From NCBI GenBank assembly GCA_016200125.1, contig JACQFK010000396.1, positions 1-23,046 on the forward strand: 23,046 bases of DNA, read 5' to 3'. The notes beneath the pieces were generated by a model. The model worked only from the letters and a program-made list of their open reading frames with translations. It did not search any database and had not been told where the DNA came from. This DNA is from Planctomycetota bacterium. GTDB taxonomy: Bacteria > Planctomycetota > MHYJ01 > JACPRB01. This document shows positions 1 to 7,497 of the stretch, in pieces; position 1 is the first letter of the stretch; each line of letters opens with the position of its first letter. A program made the translations under genes and the position numbers.

Positions 1-416
1 CGCCGCGCGCCGTCGGCGATCCGGCGGATCAGGAACTTCGTGTAGTCGCGCTCGAGGGCCTTCTCGCCGCGCGCGGTCGTGGCGGAGTGGGTGTGGGTGG
101 AGGAGAACAGGAAGCGCTCCGGCGCGAGGCCCGTCTCCTCGGCGGCGATCCGCCGCGCCTCGTCGAAGACCTCGCGGGGGATGCCGACGTTGTCGCAGAT
201 CACGAACACGAGCTTGGACTTCCCGTCGTCGAGCGCGAAGCAGCGCGCATGGAGCTCGTCGTGGATCTGCGTGGCCGGAGGCGAGTTCCATCCGCCCACG
301 ATGGGCTCGCCGAGCGGCGGCGTGAGGTTGCTCGCGGCGGCGCCGGCGCGGAAGCTCTTCTCCTCCTGGGCGGGGGCGGCGGCGAGGACCGCGGCAAGCA
401 GCAGGTTTCGCAGCAT
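1..416 (-). CDS. Neutral/alkaline ceramidase-like exported hydrolase (N-terminal part, cut by window edge)
   Basis: The reading frame opens with ATG at 416 and runs off the window at position 1, giving about 138 N-terminal residues. Residues 1-17 form a hydrophobic signal peptide ending in an APAQ-type cleavage region. What follows matches the start of the neutral ceramidase family: an RAGAAASNLTPP opening, a GGW segment, and the zinc-ligand motif STHTHS at about residues 106-111, where H108 or H110 would bind zinc. Family members hydrolyse the amide bond of ceramides, but planctomycete-type bacteria carry many paralogues of unknown substrate. The catalytic serine region lies outside the window. 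An AGGAGA ribosome-binding site sits 7 nt upstream of the ATG, and the methyltransferase ends 19 nt before it, so it is probably the third gene of the 2577-to-1 operon. Family assignment is fairly secure; substrate is unknown. Confidence 0.8.
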   Translation of the reverse strand, partial: MLRNLLLAAVLAAAPAQEEKSFRAGAAASNLTPPLGEPIVGGWNSPPATQIHDELHARCFALDDGKSKLVFVICDNVGIPREVFDEARRIAAEETGLAPERFLFSSTHTHSATTARGEKALERDYTKFLIRRIADGAR

Positions 417-435
417 GAGTCGTCTCCTGTCGGGT

Positions 436-1218
436 TCAGCGCTTCCTCAGGAAGTAGGCCATGCGCGGGAGATGGCCGTGGTTGCTGTTGAACATCTTAC
501 GCTCGACCGCGAGGCCGCGTGCCGTCGCGCAGCGCTCGACCTGCTCCGCCGAATGGCGGACGGGGTAGAGCTCGCTCGGCGGTTCCCGGAGATCCGAGAT
601 CGCGTCCACGAGCTCGACGATCAGCAGCCCGCCGGACTTCAGGCGATCCGCGTAGCCGGCGAGCAGCTCGGCCAGGAGCTTCTCCCGGTCCTCCCCCGCG
701 CGGGGCTTGTTCTCGTAGTTGCCCGCCCAGGCGGAGTAGACCCAGTGGAGCGCGAGGATGACGTCGTAGGACTCCGTCAGTCCGGGGGCGAATCCGTCGG
801 CCTGCCACAGCCGCGCGTCGACCTTCGCGAGGGCGGCCAGCTCCTTCGCCGCCGCGACGACGTTCGGCAGCACGTCGAAGCCCTCGAGGCGCCGGAACCC
901 CTGCTGCGCGAGCCAGAGGAGCATCCAGCCGGTCCCGCAGCCGGTGATGAGGATCCGCGCGTCCTTGGACGCCTGGGCCCGGAGGAAACCGAGAATCCCC
1001 CGGGTGAGATCGTCCTGGTCGTTCCGCCGGAGGTCCCACGACGCGTACCACCACGACGCGACGCCGTCGGGCCCGAAGCCCAGCCCGTGGCGCTTGAGGA
1101 TGCGCTTGACCTGTCCGCCGGGGAGGACGGGGCTGAATTCGGTCGAGACCCCTCTCAGCCGGAAGTTGATCCAGCGCTTCCGGAGAAAGTGCAGGACGCG
1201 GTTCTTGAGGTAGGTCAG
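436..1218 (-). CDS. Class I SAM-dependent methyltransferase, start codon unresolved
   Basis: This frame encodes a Rossmann-type methyltransferase. Motif I reads ILITGCGTGWMLLWLA, followed by an acidic strand end (FDVLPNVVAAAKEL), a QADGF segment (motif II-like) and a YDVILALHWVYSAW strand (post-II). The C-terminus is GGLLIVELVDAISD and a final FLRKR. The only ATG in frame (924-922) lies inside motif I and would remove the SAM-binding loop, so it cannot be the true start. Upstream the frame stays open to the TAG of the oxidoreductase (1279-1281) but holds no ATG, GTG or TTG. I placed the start at a CTG (1218) preceded by GGAGG at 4-nt spacing. The alternative is a single extra base: removing one C near 1228-1230 would join the ATG at 1240 to this frame. 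The substrate cannot be told from sequence. It sits between the oxidoreductase and the ceramidase-like gene, all co-directional. Confidence 0.7.
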   Translation of the reverse strand: MTYLKNRVLHFLRKRWINFRLRGVSTEFSPVLPGGQVKRILKRHGLGFGPDGVASWWYASWDLRRNDQDDLTRGILGFLRAQASKDARILITGCGTGWMLLWLAQQGFRRLEGFDVLPNVVAAAKELAALAKVDARLWQADGFAPGLTESYDVILALHWVYSAWAGNYENKPRAGEDREKLLAELLAGYADRLKSGGLLIVELVDAISDLREPPSELYPVRHSAEQVERCATARGLAVERKMFNSNHGHLPRMAYFLRKR

Positions 1219-1278
1219 GCGGCCTCCGGGTCTCCAGCATAGGGAGCCCCGCCGGAGGACTGAAGCGTTTTCGGCCTT

Positions 1279-2577
1279 CTACAGCGTCCAGCCCTTCCGG
1301 GAGTCGCGGCGGATGAAGCGGTCGGCCTCGGGGCAATTCCGCGCCTTGAGGCTCGCGGAATCCCACTCGAGCTTCACCCCGGCGCGGTAGGCCACGTTCC
1401 CCACGAGCGGGATCTCCGCCAGCACGGCGGCGTAGTCGAAGTTGCTCCCCGCCTTGCCGCCCGTCTTGATCGCCTGGATCCAGTCGCCGTGGTGGTCGTG
1501 GTTCGCCGGCCGCGCGATCGTCTGATCCGGCCCCTTGAAGCCTTCGAACTTCTCCTCGGGCAGCAGCTTGAAGCCGCCGCCGTGGATGAGCAGCAGCGTA
1601 CCCTTCGATCCGATCACGAGCGATCCCTGGTTCGGCAGCGTCGACCCCGGCGAGAGCTCCGCGGGCGGCCGCTTGCCGCCGTCGTACCAGGTGAGCTTGA
1701 CCGCCGGCATCGCGCCGCGCGCGGGGAACTCGTAGCGGACGATCCGCCAGGCCGGGCCGCTCTCCGGATGGGGCGGCGGACCTTCCGCGTCGGCCGTCGA
1801 GACCGCCCCCAGGTCGAGGCCCCACACGATCGGATCGAGGATGTGGCAGGCCATGTCGCCGAGGTTCGCCGTCCCGAAGTCCCACCAGCCGCGCCACTTG
1901 AACGGATGGTAGGCGGGATGGTAGGGCCGCTCGGGCGCCGGGCCCAGCCAGAGGTCCCAGTCGAGCGCCTCGGGAACGGGCGGCGTGTCCTTCGGACGGT
2001 CCCCCGGCGCGAACGCCTTGTCGGACCAGGAGTGGACTTCGCGGACCTCGCCGATCACGCCCGCCTTCAGGAACTCCACCGGGCGGATGACGTGCTCGCT
2101 GGAGTGGAGCTGGTTGCCCATCTGGGTGACGACCTTCATCTTCCTCGCGGTCTCGGCCATGAGCCGGACCTCGCTGACGTCGTGCGCGAGCGGCTTTTCG
2201 CAGTACACGTGCTTCCCGAGCCTCATCGCCGTCACGCTCGCGGGGGCGTGCTGGTGGTCGGGGATCCCGACCGTCACGGCGTCGATCCCCTTCTCGGACT
2301 CCAGCAACTTGCGGAAGTCCGAGTAGAGCCGCGCCGCCGGGAAGTCCTTCGCCGCCTTCTCGAGCGCGCGCCGGTCGACGTCGCAGAGCGCGACGAGGTT
2401 CTCGCCCCGGCAACCGTCGACGGACGCGCGGCCCCGGCCGCCCACGCCGATCGAGGCGACGTTCAGCTTCGCGTTCGGGGATTTCTCCTGGCCGAAGCCG
2501 AGCTGGCGGCCGGCGATCCAGAAGCCGGCGCCGCCGGTCCGAAGGAGAATGTCGCGGCGGGTGAAGCGGGTGGCCAT
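1279..2577 (-). CDS. Gfo/Idh/MocA family oxidoreductase with Tat signal
   Basis: This is a 432-residue NAD(P)-dependent oxidoreductase of the Gfo/Idh/MocA family, which typically oxidises or epimerises sugars and cyclitols. Residues 1-30 are a twin-arginine signal (TRRDILL followed by a hydrophobic stretch ending at GFGQ), so the folded, cofactor-loaded enzyme should be exported. The dinucleotide-binding loop is GVGGRG at 44-49 with a DVD strand end at 66-68. The diagnostic EKPL motif is at 127-130, its lysine K128 being the usual catalytic/binding residue. The C-terminal half carries the family's mixed beta-sheet domain, including the NHDHHGDWIQAIKTG segment common in planctomycete members. 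The start ATG at 2577 yields a complete Tat motif. Methyltransferase and ceramidase-like genes follow on the same strand, and the beta-propeller gene diverges upstream. Individual substrate unknown. Confidence 0.93.
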   Translation of the reverse strand: MATRFTRRDILLRTGGAGFWIAGRQLGFGQEKSPNAKLNVASIGVGGRGRASVDGCRGENLVALCDVDRRALEKAAKDFPAARLYSDFRKLLESEKGIDAVTVGIPDHQHAPASVTAMRLGKHVYCEKPLAHDVSEVRLMAETARKMKVVTQMGNQLHSSEHVIRPVEFLKAGVIGEVREVHSWSDKAFAPGDRPKDTPPVPEALDWDLWLGPAPERPYHPAYHPFKWRGWWDFGTANLGDMACHILDPIVWGLDLGAVSTADAEGPPPHPESGPAWRIVRYEFPARGAMPAVKLTWYDGGKRPPAELSPGSTLPNQGSLVIGSKGTLLLIHGGGFKLLPEEKFEGFKGPDQTIARPANHDHHGDWIQAIKTGGKAGSNFDYAAVLAEIPLVGNVAYRAGVKLEWDSASLKARNCPEADRFIRRDSRKGWTL

Positions 2578-2607
2578 GAGGGTGCCCTCCGAATGCCGTC
2601 CGCTCCA

Positions 2608-2636
2608 CCTACTGTACGCGCCCCACGTTTAGTAGG
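2608..2636. repeat. Inverted repeat CCTACT-N17-AGTAGG in a divergent promoter region
   Basis: The 86-bp gap between the divergent oxidoreductase and beta-propeller genes contains the arms CCTACT (2608-2613) and AGTAGG (2631-2636). With one bulged A the pairing extends outward to CCA/TGG. The region is less GC-rich than the flanking genes. It could be a two-half-site regulator target shared by both genes, but 6-bp arms 17 bp apart can arise by chance. I see no convincing -35/-10 pair for either gene here. Confidence 0.25.
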
Positions 2637-2663
2637 ATGGGAACCCCCTATAGGAGACGTCCG

Positions 2664-5552
2664 ATGAAACACGCCGCCCTGCTCGCGTTCCTGCTCCTCG
2701 GCCAGGCCGACGACGCCGCGGCGCTCCTGAAGAAGATCGGCCTCAAGCGAGGCATCATCGCCGTCGTCCAGCCCGGGCGCGACGCGCTTCCCGTCGACCT
2801 TGCCCGCTCCAGCGAGCTCCTCGTCTACGCCCAGGTCGCGGGCGGGGCCAAGGTCCAGGACCTGCGCCGCTCGGCCGACGAGGCCGGCTTCCTGGGAACG
2901 CGCGTCTATTTCGAGCAGGGTTCGCCCAAGCGGATCCATCTCGCGGACAACCTCGCCGACGCCGTGATCGCGACCGCCGACACGCCCCGCGCCGAGGTCC
3001 TGCGCGTCCTCCGTCCTGGCGGCCGGGGGCTCCACGGCGGCGACGAGGTCGGCAAGGCCTACCCCGAAGGCGCCGACGAATGGACCCATCCCTACCACGG
3101 ACCGGACAACAACCCGCAGTCGAAGGACCAGGTCGCCCGCGGGCCCTTCCTGACGCAGTTCATGGCCACGCCCTGGTACGGCGCGATGCCGCAGATGAGC
3201 GTGATGGCGGGCGGCCGCATCTTCAAGGTCTGGGGCAACCGCACCTCCGCCCAGCCCCAGTGGGACGTGATGGACACGCTCCTCTGCACGAACGCCTGGA
3301 ACGGGACGGAGCTCTGGCGCCGGAAGCTTTCGGCCGGCTTCATGATCCAGCGCAACACCATGATCGCCACGGCCGAGCTCCTCTACCTCGGCGACGACGT
3401 CTCCTGCAAGCGCATCGACGCGGCGACGGGCGGGGTGCGGGACGAGATCGTCGTCCCCGACGGGATCTCCGACGGCCCGGTCTGGAAGTGGATGGCGCTC
3501 GAGAAGGGGATTCTCTACGCGCTCGTCGGCGAGAAGGAGAAGGCGGTCGATCCGGTGAAGACCGGCGCCTTCCGCGGCGCCGGCTGGCCCTGGTGGAAGA
3601 CCCCCGACTACGCCTTCGGCTTCGGCCGCACGGTGCTCGCGATCGACGCCGCGACGAAGAAGGTCCTCTGGAGCACCCGCGACGAGGATCCGATCGATTC
3701 GCGCGCGATGTGCATGTCGGGCGGCCGGATCTTCATCTACAGCCACAAGAAGTTCATGGGCATGATCGACGCCGCCACCGGCAAGGTCCAGTGGAAGAGC
3801 AGCGACGAGAAGGCGCTCGCGGCGATCGGCGAGCACGACGCCGCCCAGCACTGGATGAAGGGCTATTCCGCGAGTTCCTACGCGAAGATGACCGACAAGG
3901 CGGTCTACTTCGCCGGCCCGCAGCGGACGAAGATCGCCGCCGTCTCCGCCGCGGACGGCAAGCTCCTCTGGGAAATGGCCGGCGGGAACAGCCAGCTCAT
4001 CGTGCGCGAGGACGCGCTCTACTGCCTGGGCGAAGGGAGCACGAACAACGCGATGTCGAGCTACAAGCTCCATCCGACCACCGGGGAAATCCTCGCGAAG
4101 TTCCCCAGCCGCGACCGCTGCACGCGGGCCACGGGCTCCGCGCAGTTCATCTTCACCCGCGGCGGCAAGGGCGGCAGCACCGCGGCCTTCGATGTCACGA
4201 GCGCCGAGCCCCGCATGGGGACGATCTCCCCGATGCGCCCCGCCTGCCACGACGGCGTGGTCGTGGCCAACGGCCTCTTCTACTGGGGCCCCTGGATGTG
4301 CCGCTGCGACGGCACCCAGATCGGAGTGATCTCGCTCGGCTCCGGCGGCGCCTTCGACTACGCGGCCGAGGCGAAGGAGAGCGAGCGGCTCGAGGGCGCG
4401 GGCGGCGCCGCGGCGCCCCTCGCCCCCGCCGCCGAGGATTGGCCGACGTTCCGGAAGGACAACGCGAGGTCGACGCGCATCCCGGGCCCCCTGCCCGCGA
4501 AGCTCGCGCTGAAGTGGGAGTCGGCCCCCCGGACCCCGGTGACCGCGACGGCCCCCGTGACCGCGGGCGGGCTGGTCTTCGCCGCCGGGGCGGACGGCAG
4601 CGTGAGGGCGATCGACGCCGCGACCGGCAAGGAACAGTGGAAGGCCTACACCGGAGGCGACGTGAAGTACCCGCCCGCTATCGCCGACGGACGCGCGTTC
4701 GTCGGGTCCGGAGACGGCTGCGTCTATTGCTACGAAGCCGCGAGCGGCAAGCTGCTCTGGAGATTCCGCGCGGCCCCGGCCGATCGCAAGGTCCCGCTCT
4801 TCGGGTCGCTCTCCTCGACCTGGCCGGTCGGCAGCGGCGTGCTCGTCCACGACGGCGTCGCCTACGCGGCCGCGGGCAACGCCAACCTCGACGGCACCCA
4901 CGTCTACGCGCTCGAGGCGGCGACGGGGAAGATCCGCTGGCAGAACCACACGTCGGGCCATCTGGAAGGCGACAAGAGCGGCGCCGGCGTGCAGGGCCAT
5001 CTCCTGCTCCACGACGGCGCGATCTGGATGGCGGCCGGCAACCTCGTGCCGCTGGCACGCTACGACCTCAAGGATGGGACCTTCTCCCGCGCGGGCGGCT
5101 CGCGCGGCAAGGACCTCTACGTGCTCGACGGCCGCGTCCAGCAGAGCGGCGTGGGCCTCTACTGGCGCCCCGAGGACTGGCACTACATCGCCTTCGCCGG
5201 CTTCGCGCTCGAGAAGGGCTTCCTCGCCGTGACCGAGCAGACGATCGGCCGTGCCGAAGAGCGCGACCCGCAGGGCCGCCCCAGATTCCTCTGGAATGCG
5301 AAGCCCTCGACGGACACGAACGCCGTCATCCTCGCAAAGGACGGGCTCCTCGTCGCGGGGGTAGACCGGACCGGCACCGGCGCCGACGTGAAGTCGACCG
5401 GCGCGCTGGCCGCGATCTCGCTGACGGACGGCAAGATCCTCTGGAAGACGGCGCTGCCGGGCTCGCCCTCCGGATGGGGCCTCGCGCGAGACAAGGACGG
5501 CCGCTACTTCGTGAGCCTGCAGGACGGCCGCGTCCTCTGCTTCGCCGAGTAG
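2664..5552 (+). CDS. Exported PQQ-type beta-propeller protein with an N-terminal degenerate methyltransferase-like segment
   Basis: A 962-residue protein. I chose the ATG at 2664 over an in-frame upstream ATG at 2637 because AGGAGA lies 7 nt before it and translation then begins directly with a signal peptide (MKHAALLAFLLLGQA). About residues 20-125 resemble the last strands of a SAM-methyltransferase fold (RGIIAVVQPG, then AEVLRVLRPGG) but lack a recognisable glycine-rich SAM loop. From about 130 onward come two beta-propeller blocks made of PQQ/pyrrolo-quinoline-type repeats, seen as AIDAATKKVLW, IDAATGKVQWK, AAVSAADGKLLWE, AIDAATGKEQWK, YEAASGKLLWRF, LEAATGKIRWQ and ISLTDGKILWK. An Ala/Glu-rich linker near residues 570-585 separates the blocks. 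Such proteins may be quinoprotein-like dehydrogenases or simply extracytoplasmic binding scaffolds. No conserved heme site was seen. Its stop lies 1 nt from the convergent deoC stop. Confidence 0.88.
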   Translation: MKHAALLAFLLLGQADDAAALLKKIGLKRGIIAVVQPGRDALPVDLARSSELLVYAQVAGGAKVQDLRRSADEAGFLGTRVYFEQGSPKRIHLADNLADAVIATADTPRAEVLRVLRPGGRGLHGGDEVGKAYPEGADEWTHPYHGPDNNPQSKDQVARGPFLTQFMATPWYGAMPQMSVMAGGRIFKVWGNRTSAQPQWDVMDTLLCTNAWNGTELWRRKLSAGFMIQRNTMIATAELLYLGDDVSCKRIDAATGGVRDEIVVPDGISDGPVWKWMALEKGILYALVGEKEKAVDPVKTGAFRGAGWPWWKTPDYAFGFGRTVLAIDAATKKVLWSTRDEDPIDSRAMCMSGGRIFIYSHKKFMGMIDAATGKVQWKSSDEKALAAIGEHDAAQHWMKGYSASSYAKMTDKAVYFAGPQRTKIAAVSAADGKLLWEMAGGNSQLIVREDALYCLGEGSTNNAMSSYKLHPTTGEILAKFPSRDRCTRATGSAQFIFTRGGKGGSTAAFDVTSAEPRMGTISPMRPACHDGVVVANGLFYWGPWMCRCDGTQIGVISLGSGGAFDYAAEAKESERLEGAGGAAAPLAPAAEDWPTFRKDNARSTRIPGPLPAKLALKWESAPRTPVTATAPVTAGGLVFAAGADGSVRAIDAATGKEQWKAYTGGDVKYPPAIADGRAFVGSGDGCVYCYEAASGKLLWRFRAAPADRKVPLFGSLSSTWPVGSGVLVHDGVAYAAAGNANLDGTHVYALEAATGKIRWQNHTSGHLEGDKSGAGVQGHLLLHDGAIWMAAGNLVPLARYDLKDGTFSRAGGSRGKDLYVLDGRVQQSGVGLYWRPEDWHYIAFAGFALEKGFLAVTEQTIGRAEERDPQGRPRFLWNAKPSTDTNAVILAKDGLLVAGVDRTGTGADVKSTGALAAISLTDGKILWKTALPGSPSGWGLARDKDGRYFVSLQDGRVLCFAE

Positions 5553-5553
5553 C

Positions 5554-6249
5554 TCAGGCCTTCTGGGGCAGGGCCAGGCGCCGCGCCGCCTCGTCGAGGA
5601 TCTCCTTGGTGCCGCGGGCGCCGCAGCGCGTCACGCCGAGGGCGCGGACTTTCAGGAGCATGTCGAGGTCGCGGACGCCGCCCGCGGCCTTCACCTGGAC
5701 CTTCGGCGGCGAGTGCTTCCGCATGAGCGCGAGGTCCTCGAGCGTGGCGCCGCTCGATCCGAAGCCGGTCGACGTCTTCACCCAGTCGGCCCCCAGCTCG
5801 CCGCAAATCTGGCAGAGCCGGATCTTGTGCTCGTCCTTCAGGTAGCAGTTCTCGAAGATGACCTTCACCTTCTGCCCGGCGGCATGGGCGGCGTCGACGA
5901 CGGCCTTGATGTCGTTCCGCACGTAGTCCCAATCGTCGCTCAGGACGCGGCTGATGTTGACCACCATGTCGAGCTCCTCGCCGCCGTCGGCCAGCGCCTG
6001 CTTCGTCTCGGCGAACTTGGCCGCCGTCGTGTGGCCGCCGTGGGGGAACCCGATCGTCGTGCTCGCCCTCACGTCGCTCCCCTTCAGGATCTCGGCGCAG
6101 CGCTTGAGATAGTGGGGCAGGATGCAGACGCTCGCGACGTCGTACTCGAGCGCAAGGCGGCAGCCCTTCTCGAGATCGTCGGCGACGAGCGACGGCACGA
6201 GCAGCGAGTGGTCGATCATCTTGGCGAGGTCGCGGAGGGTCCAGTCCAT
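5554..6249 (-). CDS. deoC: Deoxyribose-phosphate aldolase
   Basis: A 231-residue class I aldolase that cleaves 2-deoxy-D-ribose 5-phosphate into glyceraldehyde 3-phosphate and acetaldehyde, a cytosolic step in deoxynucleoside salvage. The TIM-barrel landmarks are complete: IDHSLL near the N-terminus, TTIGFPHG at 64-71, ELDMVVN with D94, WVKTSTGF with the Schiff-base lysine K158, and VKAAGGVRD with the second lysine K187. Length is normal for the bacterial short form. The ATG at 6249 is preceded by AAAGGAGA, which overlaps the end of the upstream regulator gene (stop at 6261), an 11-nt gap indicating a two-gene operon. The regulator's own palindromic operator lies over the only evident promoter, so deoC should be co-repressed. 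No other deo genes are present, so the aldolase could also serve a non-nucleoside sugar pathway. Confidence 0.95.
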   Translation of the reverse strand: MDWTLRDLAKMIDHSLLVPSLVADDLEKGCRLALEYDVASVCILPHYLKRCAEILKGSDVRASTTIGFPHGGHTTAAKFAETKQALADGGEELDMVVNISRVLSDDWDYVRNDIKAVVDAAHAAGQKVKVIFENCYLKDEHKIRLCQICGELGADWVKTSTGFGSSGATLEDLALMRKHSPPKVQVKAAGGVRDLDMLLKVRALGVTRCGARGTKEILDEAARRLALPQKA

Positions 6250-6260
6250 GGCGTCTCCTT

Positions 6261-7052
6261 TCAGGGGAAGTCCTCGGCGTCGGCGCTGACCAGCGCGCCG
6301 GCGGCGGGTCGGGCGGTCTGAATCGGTCCCAGCCGGTTGCGGAACTCGTAGGCGTCGCCGCGGTAGAGCGTCCGCTCCCACCAGAGGGGCCGGCCGTCGC
6401 GGAGCCGGCCCAGCGACCGGACGACGAGCCCCGCGGCGCCGCCCGGGACGCCCAGCAGCCGCGCCTCGCGGCCGCGGATCGCGGCGGCGCGGATGATCTG
6501 GTCGGCGCCCGCGATCTCTAGCTTGAATAGCCCCGTCCACCGGGCGTAGAGCGACGCGCCGAAATCCCGCTTCCACATCCCGGGGCAGAGGCTTTCCACC
6601 ACGTAGCGGCGCTCGAGGATCACGGGAACCCCGTCCGCCAGCCTCAGCCGCTCGATCGAGTAGAGCCGGTCCCCTCCCGGGAGGCGCAGCGCGGCGGCCA
6701 CGGCGGGCGGGACGCTCGAAGCGGTGAGCGTGTCGAAGGCGAGGACGCGGGTGGCCGGGCGCTTGCCCGCGGCCGCGGCCTTGCCGGTGAAGCTGACGAG
6801 GGACTCGAGGTCGTAGTCCAGGACGCCCCCGCGGACGAAGGTGCCGATCCCCTTCTTGAACTCGAGGATGCCCTCGCTGACCAGGTTGGAGAGCGCTTTG
6901 TTGGCGGTGGCCCGGCTCACCTCGAAGCGCAGGGAGACCTCGCGCTCCGTGAGGAACTGGGCGCCGGTCCGGAACTCGCCGGAGCCCACGAGGCCGCGGA
7001 GCGCCTCGTTGAGTTGCTGGTAGATCGGCTGCCGGACGAGCGCGGTCGCCAT
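6261..7052 (-). CDS. GntR-family transcriptional regulator, HutC/UTRA subfamily
   Basis: A 263-residue regulator. Residues 8-75 form a GntR winged helix: PIYQQLNEALRGLV, then FLTEREVSLRFEVSRATANKAL as the helix-turn-helix, and GILEFKKGIGTFV as the wing. Residues about 95-255 match the UTRA ligand-binding fold (DRLYSIERLRLADGVPVILERRYV, and RPLWWERTLYRGDAYEFRNRL near the end), which in this subfamily binds small effectors, often sugar phosphates or amino-acid derivatives. The ATG at 7052 has AGGAGG 8 nt upstream. It precedes deoC in one operon. A perfect 13-bp palindrome overlapping the operon's -10 box has the GT-TA-AC pattern typical of HutC-type operators, so autorepression is likely. The effector is unknown; a deoxyribose- or sugar-phosphate ligand is only a guess from deoC. 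Confidence 0.93.
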   Translation of the reverse strand: MATALVRQPIYQQLNEALRGLVGSGEFRTGAQFLTEREVSLRFEVSRATANKALSNLVSEGILEFKKGIGTFVRGGVLDYDLESLVSFTGKAAAAGKRPATRVLAFDTLTASSVPPAVAAALRLPGGDRLYSIERLRLADGVPVILERRYVVESLCPGMWKRDFGASLYARWTGLFKLEIAGADQIIRAAAIRGREARLLGVPGGAAGLVVRSLGRLRDGRPLWWERTLYRGDAYEFRNRLGPIQTARPAAGALVSADAEDFP

Positions 7053-7083
7053 CGCTTCGGCCTCCTGGGGCTCAGGTCCCCGT

Positions 7084-7096
7084 GTGGCTTAGCCAC
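7084..7096. promoter_or_regulatory. Palindromic operator, probably for the GntR/HutC regulator
   Basis: GTGGCTTAGCCAC is a perfect 13-bp palindrome (6-bp arms around one central base). It fits the HutC-subfamily operator pattern GT..TA..AC. On the minus strand it begins inside the -10 box and extends to the expected transcription start of the GntR-deoC operon, where a bound repressor would block RNA polymerase. Binding by this particular protein is inference. Confidence 0.75.
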
Positions 7097-7123
7097 TATA
7101 GGACCCCGGGGCCGCCGGGTCAA
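7095..7123 (-). promoter_or_regulatory. Sigma-70-type promoter of the GntR-deoC operon
   Basis: Reading the minus strand, TTGACC (-35, complement of 7118-7123) and TATAGT (-10, complement of 7095-7100) are separated by exactly 17 bp, each matching consensus at 5 of 6 positions. It lies about 43 bp upstream of the regulator's ATG and is overlapped by the palindromic operator. Confidence 0.7.
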
Positions 7124-7157
7124 GCGGAATCCGGCGGGAGGGTCGGTGGAGGTCTCC

Positions 7158-7185
7158 GTGACATTCCCGGGCCGGGGCGTATCAT
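7158..7185 (+). promoter_or_regulatory. Candidate sigma-70-type promoter for the DUF4177-like gene
   Basis: GTGACA (7158-7163) and TATCAT (7180-7185) are spaced by 16 bp, each matching consensus at 5 of 6 positions, and end about 34 bp before the ATG at 7220. With the divergent GntR promoter this accounts for most of the 167-bp intergenic region. Confidence 0.45.
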
Positions 7186-7219
7186 GCTTGTGGAGACTCA
7201 CGACGAAGGGAGGAACGCC

Positions 7220-7441
7220 ATGGCGGTCTGGGAGCACAAGGTCGAGTTCATCAGCCTCATGCAGACGGCGGCCCTGCAATCGCAGGCCAAGATGTCGGAC
7301 GCGGCCTTCGACCGGGTCCAGAGCAAGTGCGCCGAGCTGGGCGCCCAGGGATGGGAGCTCGTGACGCTCTCGCCGATGGCGACGACCGCCGGCGCGACCG
7401 CCACGCACGTCATCGCCGGATTCAAGCGCGCCAAGGCCTGA
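7220..7441 (+). CDS. Small DUF4177-like protein
   Basis: A 73-residue soluble protein. I start at ATG 7220, preceded by AAGGGAGG, rather than at the in-frame ATG at 7082, which would translate promoter DNA. It has the features of the DUF4177 family: a WEHKVEFISL opening strand and the hallmark LGAQGWELVTLSPM (about residues 40-53), then a final VIAGFKRAK strand. Members are small, widely distributed and of unknown function. Residues 14-35 are helical and methionine/glutamine-rich, longer than the usual loop. The thioredoxin gene follows 56 nt downstream on the same strand, so the two may be cotranscribed. No catalytic residue is apparent. Confidence 0.8.
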   Translation: MAVWEHKVEFISLMQTAALQSQAKMSDAAFDRVQSKCAELGAQGWELVTLSPMATTAGATATHVIAGFKRAKA

Positions 7442-7497
7442 GCGCGGCTGCCCGGGAAGAATCGAGGGCCTCTCCGCGTTGAAAGGCCGGAGGTCCT

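Noticed and set aside
497..2608. A 703-codon minus-strand ORF across the methyltransferase and oxidoreductase region
   Set aside because: It is Arg/Pro/Gly-rich with no recognisable motif and is out of frame with two convincing genes; a typical artefact of high-GC third positions.
2463..5183. A 906-codon ORF antisense to the beta-propeller gene
   Set aside because: Its composition (long Ala/Val/Gly/Arg/His runs) mirrors the sense gene's codon bias and it shows no domain.
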